Of a stretch of DNA of 64,000 nt, positions 51,201 to 59,637 are shown piece by piece (positions within the stretch are counted from its first letter, which is position 1; every line of letters starts with the position of its first letter). The position numbers and the translations under genes are program-made. This stretch comes from JBMNFB01 sp050949085. Lineage in GTDB: Bacteria; Bacillota; UBA994; UBA5500. Below the pieces are notes generated by a model. It searched no databases, was not told the origin of the DNA, and worked only from the letters and a program-made list of their open reading frames with translations. The stretch spans positions 434,001-498,000 of the forward strand of contig JBMNFB010000001.1 in the NCBI GenBank assembly GCA_050949085.1. Reading direction: 5' to 3'.

Positions 51201-51229
51201 TTGAACATGGCTATAGGGCAGTGTACAAT
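51201..51229 (+). promoter_or_regulatory. SigA-type promoter of rluB
   Basis: TTGAAC and TACAAT are separated by exactly 17 bases. It lies just after the spmB stop and would give a leader of about 125 bases before rluB. Confidence 0.75.
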
Positions 51230-51361
51230 GTAGAGGGTTGGTTGATGGGTTATCGAGTCTTATCTGCTTTTACATAAATGAGGATGACCGTCAGCGGGCC
51301 GCCAGGCTCGCTGATGTTGTTTCAGGCACTATCATCTGTAAAGGTAAAGGTGAATGCCCTG

Positions 51362-52093
51362 ATGAAGGAGCGGCTGCAGAAGTTCCTGTCTCGTGCCGGC
51401 GTAGCCTCCCGCAGACAAGCTGAGGAGTACATTAAGGCCGGTCTGGTTACGGTCAACGGCCAGCGGGCTGAGATCGGCGCTCAGATCGACCCTGGCGTGG
51501 ATGAGATCAGACTCCGCGGCGAGCTGGTTCGCCCGGCCCCGCGAAAAGTGTACTATATGCTCAACAAACCTCCCGGTGTGGTTACGACTGTCCACGACAC
51601 GCACGGCCGGCAAACCGTTCTGGATCTGCTTGAGGGGGTTAGTGAGAGAGTCTATCCCGTGGGGAGGCTGGATCTGGACACCCAGGGGCTGCTACTTCTG
51701 ACGAACGATGGTGATTTCGCTTACAGACTGACTCACCCCAAGTACCGAGTACCGAAGACGTATCGGGCCTGGGTGAAAGGCGTTCCTAGCGAGCAGGAAT
51801 TGCACCAGTTGCGCGCAGGGGTTATGTTGGAGGACGGGCTGACAGCCCCGGCTGAAGTGAAGCAGCTTGAGGCCAGAAGCGGCTGTAGCCTGCTGGAAAT
51901 AGTAATCCATGAAGGACGCAAGCGGCAGGTAAAGCGGATGTGTCAGGCTATTGGGCATCCGGTACTGCAGCTCCAGAGGATGGCGTTCGGTAACCTTCAG
52001 TTGGGAGGGTTACAGCTGGGAGCCTGGCGTCCCCTGACGGTCAGCGAGATTCGCAACCTGTGGCACCTGGCAGGGGTGAGGGATAGCCAGTAG
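51362..52093 (+). CDS. rluB: 23S rRNA pseudouridine synthase B
   Basis: RluB modifies uridine 2605 (E. coli numbering) of 23S rRNA. The 243-residue protein has an N-terminal S4 domain (MKERLQKFLSRAGVASRRQAEEYI) and the catalytic motif GRLDLDTQGLLLLTNDG around residue 100, with the catalytic Asp. The start at 51362 matches family N-termini and has AAAGGTGA upstream; an earlier in-frame start would add 28 unrelated residues. Confidence 0.93.
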   Translation: MKERLQKFLSRAGVASRRQAEEYIKAGLVTVNGQRAEIGAQIDPGVDEIRLRGELVRPAPRKVYYMLNKPPGVVTTVHDTHGRQTVLDLLEGVSERVYPVGRLDLDTQGLLLLTNDGDFAYRLTHPKYRVPKTYRAWVKGVPSEQELHQLRAGVMLEDGLTAPAEVKQLEARSGCSLLEIVIHEGRKRQVKRMCQAIGHPVLQLQRMAFGNLQLGGLQLGAWRPLTVSEIRNLWHLAGVRDSQ

Positions 52094-52138
52094 GTTCCTG
52101 GAGGGGGCAGCGATACACGGCAGGGGGAGGGGGCGGCA

Positions 52139-53068
52139 GTGGAGAGAAGAGGAAAATATGTAGCGGCCCTGAGATGGATCATGCTGGTTGGTCTGATTGC
52201 CATCCTGTGCCTGGCGGGAGTTGTGATAGCCGCGATGCGGCATCAACGATCCCTGCAGTTTGTGGTGGTTGAGGATGACACCGGGCGAGAATTGCGATTC
52301 CTGGCTTCCCCCCGGCGGATCGTAGCGCTGGATCGGGCAGCAGCGAGCCTGCTCAAGCGACTGGGCCGGGAAGGTCTGCTGATTGCAGCCAGCGAGGAAC
52401 TGTCCTATGAGTACCCTTGGGTCGAAAATCTCGGCTTTGTTGCAGGAGTAACCGCTGAGCGGATAATCGGTCTGCGGAGTGATCTGGTGCTGCTGGGCGG
52501 CGAGCAGGCAGCGCTGGCAGATACCCTGAGGGTTGTGGGGATCAACGCTTTTGTGCTCAGGCCTACCACCCTCGCTCAGCTGTTGAGCGCGCCTGAGAGG
52601 TTAGGGCTGATCGTTCAGGCCGACGATGATGCCCTCATGCTGCAGCGAGAACTGGATGAGCAGCTGAATCAGGTTTCCCTGCCGCTGGAAAACCCGCCGG
52701 GCGTGTTTCTTCTGGCGGGACCAGACCTGTTGGCAGCCGGGGAGGGGACACTGGCGCATGACCTGATCGAATTGGTGGGCGGCAGAAACCTGGCTGCGCA
52801 CCTGACAGGCTGGAGTGAATGCAGCCTTGAGGAAATGGCGGCAGCTCAGCCGGACTTGATTATTGCCCCGGACGATAGGATAGATGAGCTGATAATTGAT
52901 TATTTCAGGATACTGCCATCCCAGATACCAGAGGGAGGCAGGCGCATGCCGCGGTTTGTCATCCTGCCAGACGATTTTCTGGATATATCCTGGGAGAACA
53001 TAGTGGCCCGGGCACGTGAGTTGCGTACGAGGATAACGGCTATCACGCCTGACATCCAGGAGCCATGA
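52139..53068 (+). CDS. membrane-anchored BtuF/FepB-type binding protein, orphan
   Basis: A 309-residue protein with an N-terminal membrane anchor (about residues 13-36) followed by a periplasmic-binding fold of the cobalamin/siderophore class (PF01497): VVEDDTGRELRFLASPRRIVALDRAAASLLKRLG, GITAERIIGLRSDLVLLGG-type and MAAAQPDLIIAPDD segments. No lipobox cysteine is evident, so it is anchored by the helix. No permease or ATPase gene is adjacent. GGGGGAGGGGG precedes the GTG. The ligand is unknown. Confidence 0.75.
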   Translation: MERRGKYVAALRWIMLVGLIAILCLAGVVIAAMRHQRSLQFVVVEDDTGRELRFLASPRRIVALDRAAASLLKRLGREGLLIAASEELSYEYPWVENLGFVAGVTAERIIGLRSDLVLLGGEQAALADTLRVVGINAFVLRPTTLAQLLSAPERLGLIVQADDDALMLQRELDEQLNQVSLPLENPPGVFLLAGPDLLAAGEGTLAHDLIELVGGRNLAAHLTGWSECSLEEMAAAQPDLIIAPDDRIDELIIDYFRILPSQIPEGGRRMPRFVILPDDFLDISWENIVARARELRTRITAITPDIQEP

Positions 53069-53123
53069 ATCATGCGAAATTCGGCCGGATCTGGCGGAAC
53101 TTGTCCAACACGTTGACAGCTTG

Positions 53124-53132
53124 TGGTATAAT
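53124..53132 (+). promoter_or_regulatory. extended -10 promoter of cmk operon
   Basis: TGG followed by a perfect TATAAT forms an extended -10. A TTGACA at 53113-53118 is too close to serve as -35; TTGTCC at 53101-53106 is 20 bases away. The start would be near 53139, giving a leader of about 105 bases. Confidence 0.5.
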
Positions 53133-53243
53133 GGTTTCGGTTATTATGCGCCTGGCCCGCCCTGTGGAAAGCATGCAGAATTTTCCCCTGGCCGCGCCGG
53201 GTGTATAACGACTACTACTTGCTCAGGACTGGAGGAATGGGCC

Positions 53244-53930
53244 TTGCTGCCGTGCCAACTGAATGTCGCTGTGGACGGTCCGGCAGGCGCAGGGAAAAGC
53301 ACTGTGGCACGCCGCGTGGCAGAGAAACAGGGGCTCATCTATCTGGATACAGGAGCAATGTACCGGGCAGTGACTCATCTGGCGATAGAGGCCGGAGTCG
53401 ATCTGCAGGACGAAACAGCTCTGACCGAGATAGCCTTGCAGGCGCAGTTTTCGTTCGGCGAGGTCAACGGCACGCGGGCCCTCCTGCTCAATGAACAGCC
53501 CCTGTCTGAGGCGATCCGTTCCGACCAAGTCACTCAGGCAGTGTCGCTGGTATCCGGCTACCCAAGGGTGCGGGAAGCGATCGTGGCGCAACAGAGAAAG
53601 CTCTGCCAAGGGAAGGGCGTCATCATGGACGGTCGAGACATCGGCACGGTAGTTATGCCGGACGCCGATCTCAAGATCTATCTGACTGCGAGCCTCGAAG
53701 AGAGGGCGCGGCGGCGCCTCCGGCAACAGAGCCGGTGTGACGCCGAACTGCCAACGCTCATCCGCGCTATAGAGCGCCGCGACTTGCTGGACTCCACACG
53801 CGAGCATTCGCCCTTGCGTGTCGCAGATGATGCTATCGTCCTGGACACGACAGATCTTTCTCTTGAGGAAGTCGTTGAGCGAATCGTGGGCTACATGCGG
53901 CGCGTCTGCGTCGGCAGGCAGGAGGAATAG
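53244..53930 (+). CDS. cmk: cytidylate kinase
   Basis: Cmk phosphorylates CMP and dCMP. The 228-residue protein has the P-loop DGPAGAGKSTVARRVAE near the start, YLDTGAMYRAVTHLAI, and VIMDGRDIGTVVMPDADLKIYLTAS. TTG at 53244 has GGAGGA seven bases upstream; a nearby ATG at 53236 is out of frame. It is the first gene of a cmk-plsC-ispH/rpsA operon, a common clostridial order. Confidence 0.94.
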   Translation: MLPCQLNVAVDGPAGAGKSTVARRVAEKQGLIYLDTGAMYRAVTHLAIEAGVDLQDETALTEIALQAQFSFGEVNGTRALLLNEQPLSEAIRSDQVTQAVSLVSGYPRVREAIVAQQRKLCQGKGVIMDGRDIGTVVMPDADLKIYLTASLEERARRRLRQQSRCDAELPTLIRAIERRDLLDSTREHSPLRVADDAIVLDTTDLSLEEVVERIVGYMRRVCVGRQEE

Positions 53931-53932
53931 TT

Positions 53933-54535
53933 GTGCGCTTATACAGAATGCTGCGCCCAGTAGTCTTTCTGATCGTTCGTCTTTGCTGGCGGTTTCGCGC
54001 TGAGGGGACGGAGAACCTGCCGGAGGCAGGCGCATGCATCGTTGCCGCCAACCACTTTCATCTGCTGGATCCGGTCATCATTGGCGCTGCGCTGGGCAGA
54101 CCGGTGCGCTTTATGGCCAAGGAAGAACTGTTTCGGAATAGGCTGGCTGGCCGGCTGCTTTCCATACTGGGCGCCTTTCCGGTAAAACGTGGCAAGACTG
54201 ATGTTCAGGCTGTGCGACGTTCGCTGCAGGTTCTGGCAGAGGGGGAGGTCCTCGGCATTTTTCCCGAAGGCACTCGGGGCCGGGCTGGAGAGATTCAGGA
54301 TGCCTATTCGGGGGCGGCTTTGTTGGCTGCGAGGTGCGCGGCACCCCTGGTTCCGGTGGGGCTGTATGGAACCTACCGCCCGGGAGGCAGATTGAGGATG
54401 AAAGTTGGCAAGCCGTTCTATGTGAACTGCCAGGTCAAGGGACGGCCGACCAGCGAGGAGCGCTCTCACGCTACCGGGGAGCTGATGGAACAGATCGGGG
54501 CATTGGTTGAGCAATGCAAGAATGAGGGTTGGTGA
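53933..54535 (+). CDS. plsC: 1-acyl-sn-glycerol-3-phosphate acyltransferase
   Basis: PlsC acylates lysophosphatidic acid to phosphatidic acid in membrane lipid synthesis. The 200-residue protein has the catalytic NHFHLLDP (HxxxxD) motif near residue 36, FMAKEELF, and the substrate-binding FPEGTRGR. An N-terminal hydrophobic segment anchors it. The GTG lies two bases after the cmk stop. Confidence 0.92.
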   Translation: MRLYRMLRPVVFLIVRLCWRFRAEGTENLPEAGACIVAANHFHLLDPVIIGAALGRPVRFMAKEELFRNRLAGRLLSILGAFPVKRGKTDVQAVRRSLQVLAEGEVLGIFPEGTRGRAGEIQDAYSGAALLAARCAAPLVPVGLYGTYRPGGRLRMKVGKPFYVNCQVKGRPTSEERSHATGELMEQIGALVEQCKNEGW

Positions 54536-54539
54536 GTAG

Positions 54540-56684
54540 ATGAAGGTTGCTGTAGCTACCGCCAGCGGTTTCTGCTCCGGCGTCAAGCGAGCGATCTTGT
54601 TGGCCGAGCGAGCTGCTTGTGGCGGCGGTGTGTATGCTCTGGGGTCCCTGGTGCATAACCCGCAGGAAATGGCGCGCCTGGAGCGAGAAGGCGTTCGCGC
54701 CGTTCAATCTGTGCGCGAGGTGCCAGAGGGTTCGGTGCTTCTGATCAGGGCGCACGGAGCTCCGCCCGATGTGTATCGGGATGCAGAGGAGCGAGGCCTG
54801 AAAGTAATCGATGCTACTTGCCCCCATGTTGCGCGGCTCGTGAAACAGTCGGAGTGTTTTGTTCGCCAGGGCTACCAGTTGGTGATTCTGGGCGACAGGA
54901 ACCACCCGGAGGTACAGGGAGTACTGGCTCGGGTGAGAAATGCACAGGTGGTCACCGATCCGGATGATATCGCTCTGATGGATCTGGCGCCGCAAGTTGC
55001 TTTGGTGGCACAGACAACGACCCGGTTGCCACTCTGGGAGGACGTGGTTAGAGCGCTGGAGCAGCGCGGGGTGGACCTGGTCGTTGGTGAGACGATCTGC
55101 CAGGCAACTGCCGAAAGGCAAGCGGCTGCAGTACAGCTCTGTCAGCAAGTAGATATAATGGTTGTGGTGGGCGGTTATAATAGTGCCAACACAAAAAATC
55201 TGGTACAATTATGTGCTGAGACAGGTACGCCTACTCACCATGTTGAGACGGCCGCCGACTTGGACCCAGATTGGTTTTATGCTGGGGCAAATGTTGGGAT
55301 TACGGCAGGAGCCTCAACACCGGATTGGATAATAAAGGAGGTCGTGACGACAGTGGAGAACATGGAGAACAAGAACATGGAAATGGTCGAAAAGGCTGAA
55401 GAGGTTCAGGCCGAAGTAGACGCCAAGCAAGACCAGGCCGAAGAAGCCCGCGAACAGACCGTCGAGGCCATGGACGAGACTCAGGCCGGCTTGGATGATC
55501 TGGCCGATATCAAGCCGGGTCAGATTGTGGAAGGTACTGTTGTACGGGTAACGGACAGTGAAGTGTATGTGGATATTCGCTACAAGTCTGACGGCGTAAT
55601 CCCGCTTCACGAACTGAGCAATCTGCCTAACGTACAGCCTGCAGACGTTGTCCAGGAAGGCGACCGAGTGAAGGTCGTTGTACTTCGGTTGGAGAACAAG
55701 GATGGGAATGCCCTGCTGTCCAAGCGCCGGGCAGACGCTGAGGAAGGCTGGATCCAGGCAGAAGAGGCCCAGAGCCGTGATGAGATCGTAACTGGCCAGG
55801 TAGTGGAAGTTGTTAAGGGTGGCCTTATTGTCTCCTTGTTCAACCTGCGCGCCTTCTTGCCAGCTTCTTTGGTTGATACACGGTTTGTTCCCGATCTAAG
55901 CGTCTACGTCGGTCAGGACGTTTCAGTGAAGATTATTGAGATGGAAGCTGGACGCCGCCGCCTGGTAGTTTCCCGTAAGGCTGCCATCGAGCAGATTAAC
56001 GAGAACCGCCGAGCAGAGACCTGGGCCAAGTTGGAGGAAGGCCAGATCATCGAGGGTACTGTGCAGCGCCTGACTGACTTTGGTGCCTTTGTCGACATCG
56101 GTGGTGTCGATGGCCTGGTGCACGTCTCGGAGATCTCCTGGGGCAGAGTCAATCACCCGGCTGAAGCCCTTCAGGAGGGCCAGGTTGTTAAGGTCAAGGT
56201 TCTGGGCGTTGATCGCGAACGGGAGCGCATCTCCCTGAGCATGAAGCATGCCCAGCCAGATCCCTGGACGCTCGTGGCTGAGCAGTTTAAGGCTGGCGAG
56301 ATTGTCAAGGGTCAGGTCATGCGTACGGTCAGCTTCGGCGCTTTTGTGCAGATTATGCCTGGCGTTGAGGGCCTCGTTCACATCTCGCAGCTTTCCAACG
56401 AACGAGTGGAGAGGACTGAGGATGTTGTCAGCCCAGGAGACGAGGTCGACGTTCGAATCTTGAGCATCAATCCTGAGGAGCGCCGGGTTTCGCTGAGCAT
56501 GCGCGATCCAGACGCACCGCGCGGTGGTGGCCGCGACTCTGGCGGTCAGCGTTCCGAGCGACGGTCCCGTCGGGAAGGGCGCAGCCAGAGCTACCGGGAA
56601 GATAGCCCGGTGACGCTGGGTGATATGTTTGGCAATCTCTTTGAGCAGGACAAGAGGGACGAAGAAGAGGACGAGCCGAAATAA
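54540..56684 (+). CDS. ispH-rpsA: IspH (HMBPP reductase) - ribosomal protein S1 fusion
   Basis: A 714-residue two-enzyme fusion known from Clostridia. Residues 1-272 are IspH, the last enzyme of the MEP pathway, with the iron-sulfur cysteines C12 (GFCSGV), C94 (ATCPHV) and C187 (TICQAT). A Glu/Gln-rich helical linker (about 273-322) joins four S1 RNA-binding domains (about 324-395, 415-478, 495-565, 580-650). An Arg-rich then acidic tail completes the protein. The DNA encoding the IIKEVV end of IspH contains a consensus ribosome binding site (see separate entry), so a separate S1 product may also be made. dxs and ispA of the same pathway lie 42 kb upstream. Confidence 0.94.
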   Translation: MKVAVATASGFCSGVKRAILLAERAACGGGVYALGSLVHNPQEMARLEREGVRAVQSVREVPEGSVLLIRAHGAPPDVYRDAEERGLKVIDATCPHVARLVKQSECFVRQGYQLVILGDRNHPEVQGVLARVRNAQVVTDPDDIALMDLAPQVALVAQTTTRLPLWEDVVRALEQRGVDLVVGETICQATAERQAAAVQLCQQVDIMVVVGGYNSANTKNLVQLCAETGTPTHHVETAADLDPDWFYAGANVGITAGASTPDWIIKEVVTTVENMENKNMEMVEKAEEVQAEVDAKQDQAEEAREQTVEAMDETQAGLDDLADIKPGQIVEGTVVRVTDSEVYVDIRYKSDGVIPLHELSNLPNVQPADVVQEGDRVKVVVLRLENKDGNALLSKRRADAEEGWIQAEEAQSRDEIVTGQVVEVVKGGLIVSLFNLRAFLPASLVDTRFVPDLSVYVGQDVSVKIIEMEAGRRRLVVSRKAAIEQINENRRAETWAKLEEGQIIEGTVQRLTDFGAFVDIGGVDGLVHVSEISWGRVNHPAEALQEGQVVKVKVLGVDRERERISLSMKHAQPDPWTLVAEQFKAGEIVKGQVMRTVSFGAFVQIMPGVEGLVHISQLSNERVERTEDVVSPGDEVDVRILSINPEERRVSLSMRDPDAPRGGGRDSGGQRSERRSRREGRSQSYREDSPVTLGDMFGNLFEQDKRDEEEDEPK
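55334..55355 (+). promoter_or_regulatory. internal ribosome binding site at IspH/S1 junction
   Basis: AAAGGAGGT (55334-55342) is a near-perfect Shine-Dalgarno sequence inside the fused gene. An in-frame GTG at 55353 (ten bases downstream) and ATG at 55362 would start a protein of about 440 residues, VENMENKN onward, consisting of the linker and all S1 domains. The same bases also encode the conserved Lys-Glu-Val end of IspH, so chance is possible. Confidence 0.5.
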
Positions 56685-56704
56685 TCGGGATCGTCAGGAG
56701 ACTG

Positions 56705-56734
56705 GCAGGCGTGGAATCACGCCTGCTTTTTTTT
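56705..56734 (+). terminator. rho-independent terminator after ispH-rpsA
   Basis: GCAGGCGTG-GAAT-CACGCCTGC is a perfect 9-bp stem followed by eight T residues. Confidence 0.95.
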
Positions 56735-56838
56735 GTGCTGAGCGGAGAGGGATGCTTGCAGAACTGGGACGAACATAAGACTCCTTCGGCAGGGAAAGAA
56801 TAGACAGCGATAGGTTTCTTCGCGAAGGAGGTTCAAGC

Positions 56839-57570
56839 ATGCCGACACTGCCAGTGGGCACAATCGCCCTGTTGGTTGTCACTGTTCTGGTCTATTTTGG
56901 TCTGGCTCAGCGCCTGCTAGACAGAATGCGCTTGAATGACAGGACCACCCTGCTAATCATTGGCGCAATGGTGGTCGGTACGTATCTGCCGCCTATTCCG
57001 GTGTCGCCCCGTGTCTCGGTCAACATCGGGGGTGCGCTGATTCCGGCCGGGCTGGCGTTGTGGCTGTGGTTCACCGCTGACGAGAAGCGGGAGCGCTGGC
57101 GAGCCTTCTTCGCCACGCTGGCCTCCAGTGGCCTGGTCTATGTTGCGTCCATCTATCTGCCGACGAACCATGATGGAGGCACACTATACGGGCTTGTTGA
57201 CCCCATGTATGCCTATGCACTGATCGCGGGGCTGACGGCTTATCTCCTCGGGCGCTCCAGACGCGCTTCCTTTATCGCCGGCGCCCTGGCAATAGTGGTT
57301 AACGATGTGATCTACACAATTCAGGTAGCTCTGCGGGGGATGAACGTCGAGACCATCGTCGGCGGCGCCGGGGTTTTCGATACAGTGGTGATCGCAGCAC
57401 TCCTGGCCGTACTGCTGGCTGAACTCATCGGCGAGACGCGGGAACGGCTGTCAGGAGGTCACCCCCATGACGACTCAGCTGGCGATGATAACGCTCGGCG
57501 ACGGATTGAGCTGAGCGAGGCACGAGACGGAAAGATTGAGGACCTCAATGCGAGGAGGAACCGCAAATGA
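56839..57570 (+). CDS. DUF1614-like membrane protein
   Basis: A 243-residue protein with about six membrane helices and the conserved block PPIPVSPRVSVNIGGALIPAG near residues 51-71, which resembles DUF1614 proteins. The C-terminal 40 residues are hydrophilic and charged. Function is unknown. GAAGGAGG lies upstream and the stop overlaps the spoIIP start (ATGA), so it probably shares the expression of spoIIP. Confidence 0.65.
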   Translation: MPTLPVGTIALLVVTVLVYFGLAQRLLDRMRLNDRTTLLIIGAMVVGTYLPPIPVSPRVSVNIGGALIPAGLALWLWFTADEKRERWRAFFATLASSGLVYVASIYLPTNHDGGTLYGLVDPMYAYALIAGLTAYLLGRSRRASFIAGALAIVVNDVIYTIQVALRGMNVETIVGGAGVFDTVVIAALLAVLLAELIGETRERLSGGHPHDDSAGDDNARRRIELSEARDGKIEDLNARRNRK

Positions 57571-58697
57571 GGAAGCTGATCATACTGGTGTTGGCATTGT
57601 GTCTAGTTCTCCATCCGTCACCAGCCCTGTCAGACGAGCAGTACTTTGAACATACGAGTGACGGCGTCTACACCATTGTCAACGAAACTGATCCTGGCGA
57701 AGTGATTTTCACTACCGGCATGACTGTCACCGTGGGGGACCAGTACCAGACGGCAGATGATCGGTTGTTCGAGGTTGTCCGCGTGGACGAAGAGAACCGC
57801 CGGGGAGAAGCTCGGTTTGTGGAGAAGGTCGTCCTGGACAGCCCGCGGCTCTTATCCATTCTGGAGGCGATCAGCAGCGGCAAAGCCAGCATGATGGCCA
57901 GAGAGAACGGTGTGACTGTGGGTATTTACCAGACGCATACCGCCGAGTCTTATGTGCCCAGTCAGGGGCGGGAGAGCATTCGCGGCAACGGCGGGATCCT
58001 TCAGGTAGGCAAGGCGGCGGCCGAGGCGCTGCAGGCCGCTGGGGCCCGGGCAATCTACTCGGACAACAAGCATGACCCGCATGATGCCGCGGCCTATTCC
58101 CGTTCGCGGCGTACCGCTCAAGCGTTGCTTAAGCAAGGCTCAGCTGCGCTGCTGGACGTCCATCGCGATGCAGGTGGTGGAGCTCAGGTCTACACTTCTG
58201 ACGTGCACGGTGAACGAATGGCCCAGATCCGCCTGGTTGTGGGACGTCAGAACCCAAATATGCAGGCAAACAAGCAGTTCGCTCAGGAGATCAAGCGCGT
58301 TACAGATGAGCAACACCCGAACCTGATCAAAGGGATCTTCTTTGCCCGTGGTGGATACAATCAGGACCTTACTCCGCGCAACCTCCTGCTGGAAGTCGGT
58401 AATGAATCGGTGACCTTGCAGAACGCCAAGGATGGCGTCAGCCTGTTCGCTAAGGCATATGCGCAGTACTTAGGGGCCAGCATCGGTGGCGCTGGAGAAG
58501 GCGGGCGTCGCGAGAGCAGTGCCGGTACGGTAGCCCTTGGCTGGATACTGGGTCTGGTTGCCATCGGGGGAATCGCCTTCCTCTTCCTGAGCACTGGAAA
58601 CCGAGAAGAGCTCCTGAGCAAGGCGCGCACCTTTTTTTCTCGCGAATTCGGCGACCTGCTCAGGCAGGGGGACGATCCTCGCAAGAGAGACCGCTAG
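57567..58697 (+). CDS. spoIIP: stage II sporulation protein P
   Basis: SpoIIP is the amidase/endopeptidase that degrades peptidoglycan during engulfment with SpoIID and SpoIIM. The 376-residue protein has a signal peptide (about residues 1-22), the catalytic domain with YQTHTAESYVPS near residue 122, ALLDVHRDAG near 193 and LLLEVGNE near 274, and a C-terminal membrane helix near 335-352. A membrane helix at the C-terminus suggests it stays anchored at that end as well. Confidence 0.92.
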   Translation: MRKLIILVLALCLVLHPSPALSDEQYFEHTSDGVYTIVNETDPGEVIFTTGMTVTVGDQYQTADDRLFEVVRVDEENRRGEARFVEKVVLDSPRLLSILEAISSGKASMMARENGVTVGIYQTHTAESYVPSQGRESIRGNGGILQVGKAAAEALQAAGARAIYSDNKHDPHDAAAYSRSRRTAQALLKQGSAALLDVHRDAGGGAQVYTSDVHGERMAQIRLVVGRQNPNMQANKQFAQEIKRVTDEQHPNLIKGIFFARGGYNQDLTPRNLLLEVGNESVTLQNAKDGVSLFAKAYAQYLGASIGGAGEGGRRESSAGTVALGWILGLVAIGGIAFLFLSTGNREELLSKARTFFSREFGDLLRQGDDPRKRDR

Positions 58698-58705
58698 CGG
58701 CTGCC

Positions 58706-59080
58706 ATGCGCTTTCTCGTCTTTCATAGTCAGACCGGTGCGGCTGCTCTGGCAGCCGCACTCAGGTATCTGGCCCTGGCCAGTAGTGCGGCCGACCTGCT
58801 GAGCTATCTGCCACAGCTCCCCTCGCGGGGGCAGTTTTTTCTTTGCCAGGAGACGGCAGCGGGGACGGTTCTGGCCGCGGCCAGCGGTGCTGAAGCATAC
58901 GTTTTGGAGCATGCCTTCATCGACCTCACGCGTCAGTTTCGAGCTGATGCAGCCATAGAGGTACATTACGTGATGGAGCCACGTGACATGAGTCGAGAGA
59001 TATGGCTGGCGCGGCGCGGTCGGCTGACAGAGCGTCAGCTGCGCCAGCTGGCTGAATCTATCTGGGAAGGAATCTGCTAG
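58706..59080 (+). CDS. DUF3189-like protein, short divergent paralogue
   Basis: A 124-residue protein beginning MRFLVFHSQTGAAALAAALRYLAL. Its opening and length pattern parallel the next gene (RFIYFCWGSAHSSITAASVHLG), a DUF3189 protein, but the Cys and His-Ser of that motif are missing and the middle region is shorter. I infer an old duplicate that has lost the presumed active residues. It lies eight bases after spoIIP. Confidence 0.5.
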   Translation: MRFLVFHSQTGAAALAAALRYLALASSAADLLSYLPQLPSRGQFFLCQETAAGTVLAAASGAEAYVLEHAFIDLTRQFRADAAIEVHYVMEPRDMSREIWLARRGRLTERQLRQLAESIWEGIC

Positions 59081-59092
59081 GGGGTGGGCAGT

Positions 59093-59584
59093 TTGCGTTT
59101 CATCTATTTCTGCTGGGGTAGCGCGCATTCGTCGATTACTGCTGCTTCTGTTCATCTGGGGCGCCTACCTCTGGAGCGACGGCCCAGCGTGCGGGAGGTA
59201 ATGAACGTTCCCAAGTTTGACTGGCTGCCCAACCGGCGAACTGGCCATCTGATGTTGATGGGGCTGGACAGTAACGGCAATGAGGTTTATGCCCTTGGCC
59301 TGGGCAGGCATCACGCCAACTACAAGTACCTGATAAGTCGGTACCTGGAACTGCTTGGGCTGACCCCTGCGGACTATCGCTTGCTCAACTGTTTGCCATG
59401 CGTCAACGGCTTAACGCGAATCGGTGGCTTTTCCTCTCGCAGTCTTGGCGCCGTCTGGTTCGGCCGCCGCCTTGCGGCCTGGGGGGTAACGTTAAGCTAT
59501 CGACATTACACCCGCCTGGTGTCGGTGGCTAAGCGGTCCCGGGCCCAGGACGATGCCTTCCTTGACTGGACCCCACCCTTGTAG
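59093..59584 (+). CDS. DUF3189 family protein
   Basis: A 163-residue protein matching DUF3189: an opening CWGSAHSSITAASVHLGRLP, a conserved VREVMNVPKFDW, and GLDSNGNEVYALGLGR. The family is found in spore-forming Firmicutes and has no known function. The TTG at 59093 gives the family N-terminus and sits six to seven bases after AGGGGGTG; the GTG at 59084 is the alternative. It overlaps the promoter of the next gene. Confidence 0.75.
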   Translation: MRFIYFCWGSAHSSITAASVHLGRLPLERRPSVREVMNVPKFDWLPNRRTGHLMLMGLDSNGNEVYALGLGRHHANYKYLISRYLELLGLTPADYRLLNCLPCVNGLTRIGGFSSRSLGAVWFGRRLAAWGVTLSYRHYTRLVSVAKRSRAQDDAFLDWTPPL

Positions 59585-59590
59585 GATAAT
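59562..59590 (+). promoter_or_regulatory. SigA-type promoter of the DUF512-der operon
   Basis: TTGACT and GATAAT are separated by exactly 17 bases. The promoter overlaps the last codons of the DUF3189 gene and would give a leader of about 40 bases. Confidence 0.7.
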
Positions 59591-59637
59591 CTTAGAGAAA
59601 CTGGCGCCGCGAGGGCGGCGAGCGAAGGGGGGAAAGC

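Noticed and set aside
53113..53132. TTGACA with TATAAT before cmk as a standard promoter
   Set aside because: Only eight bases separate them; the extended -10 is used instead.
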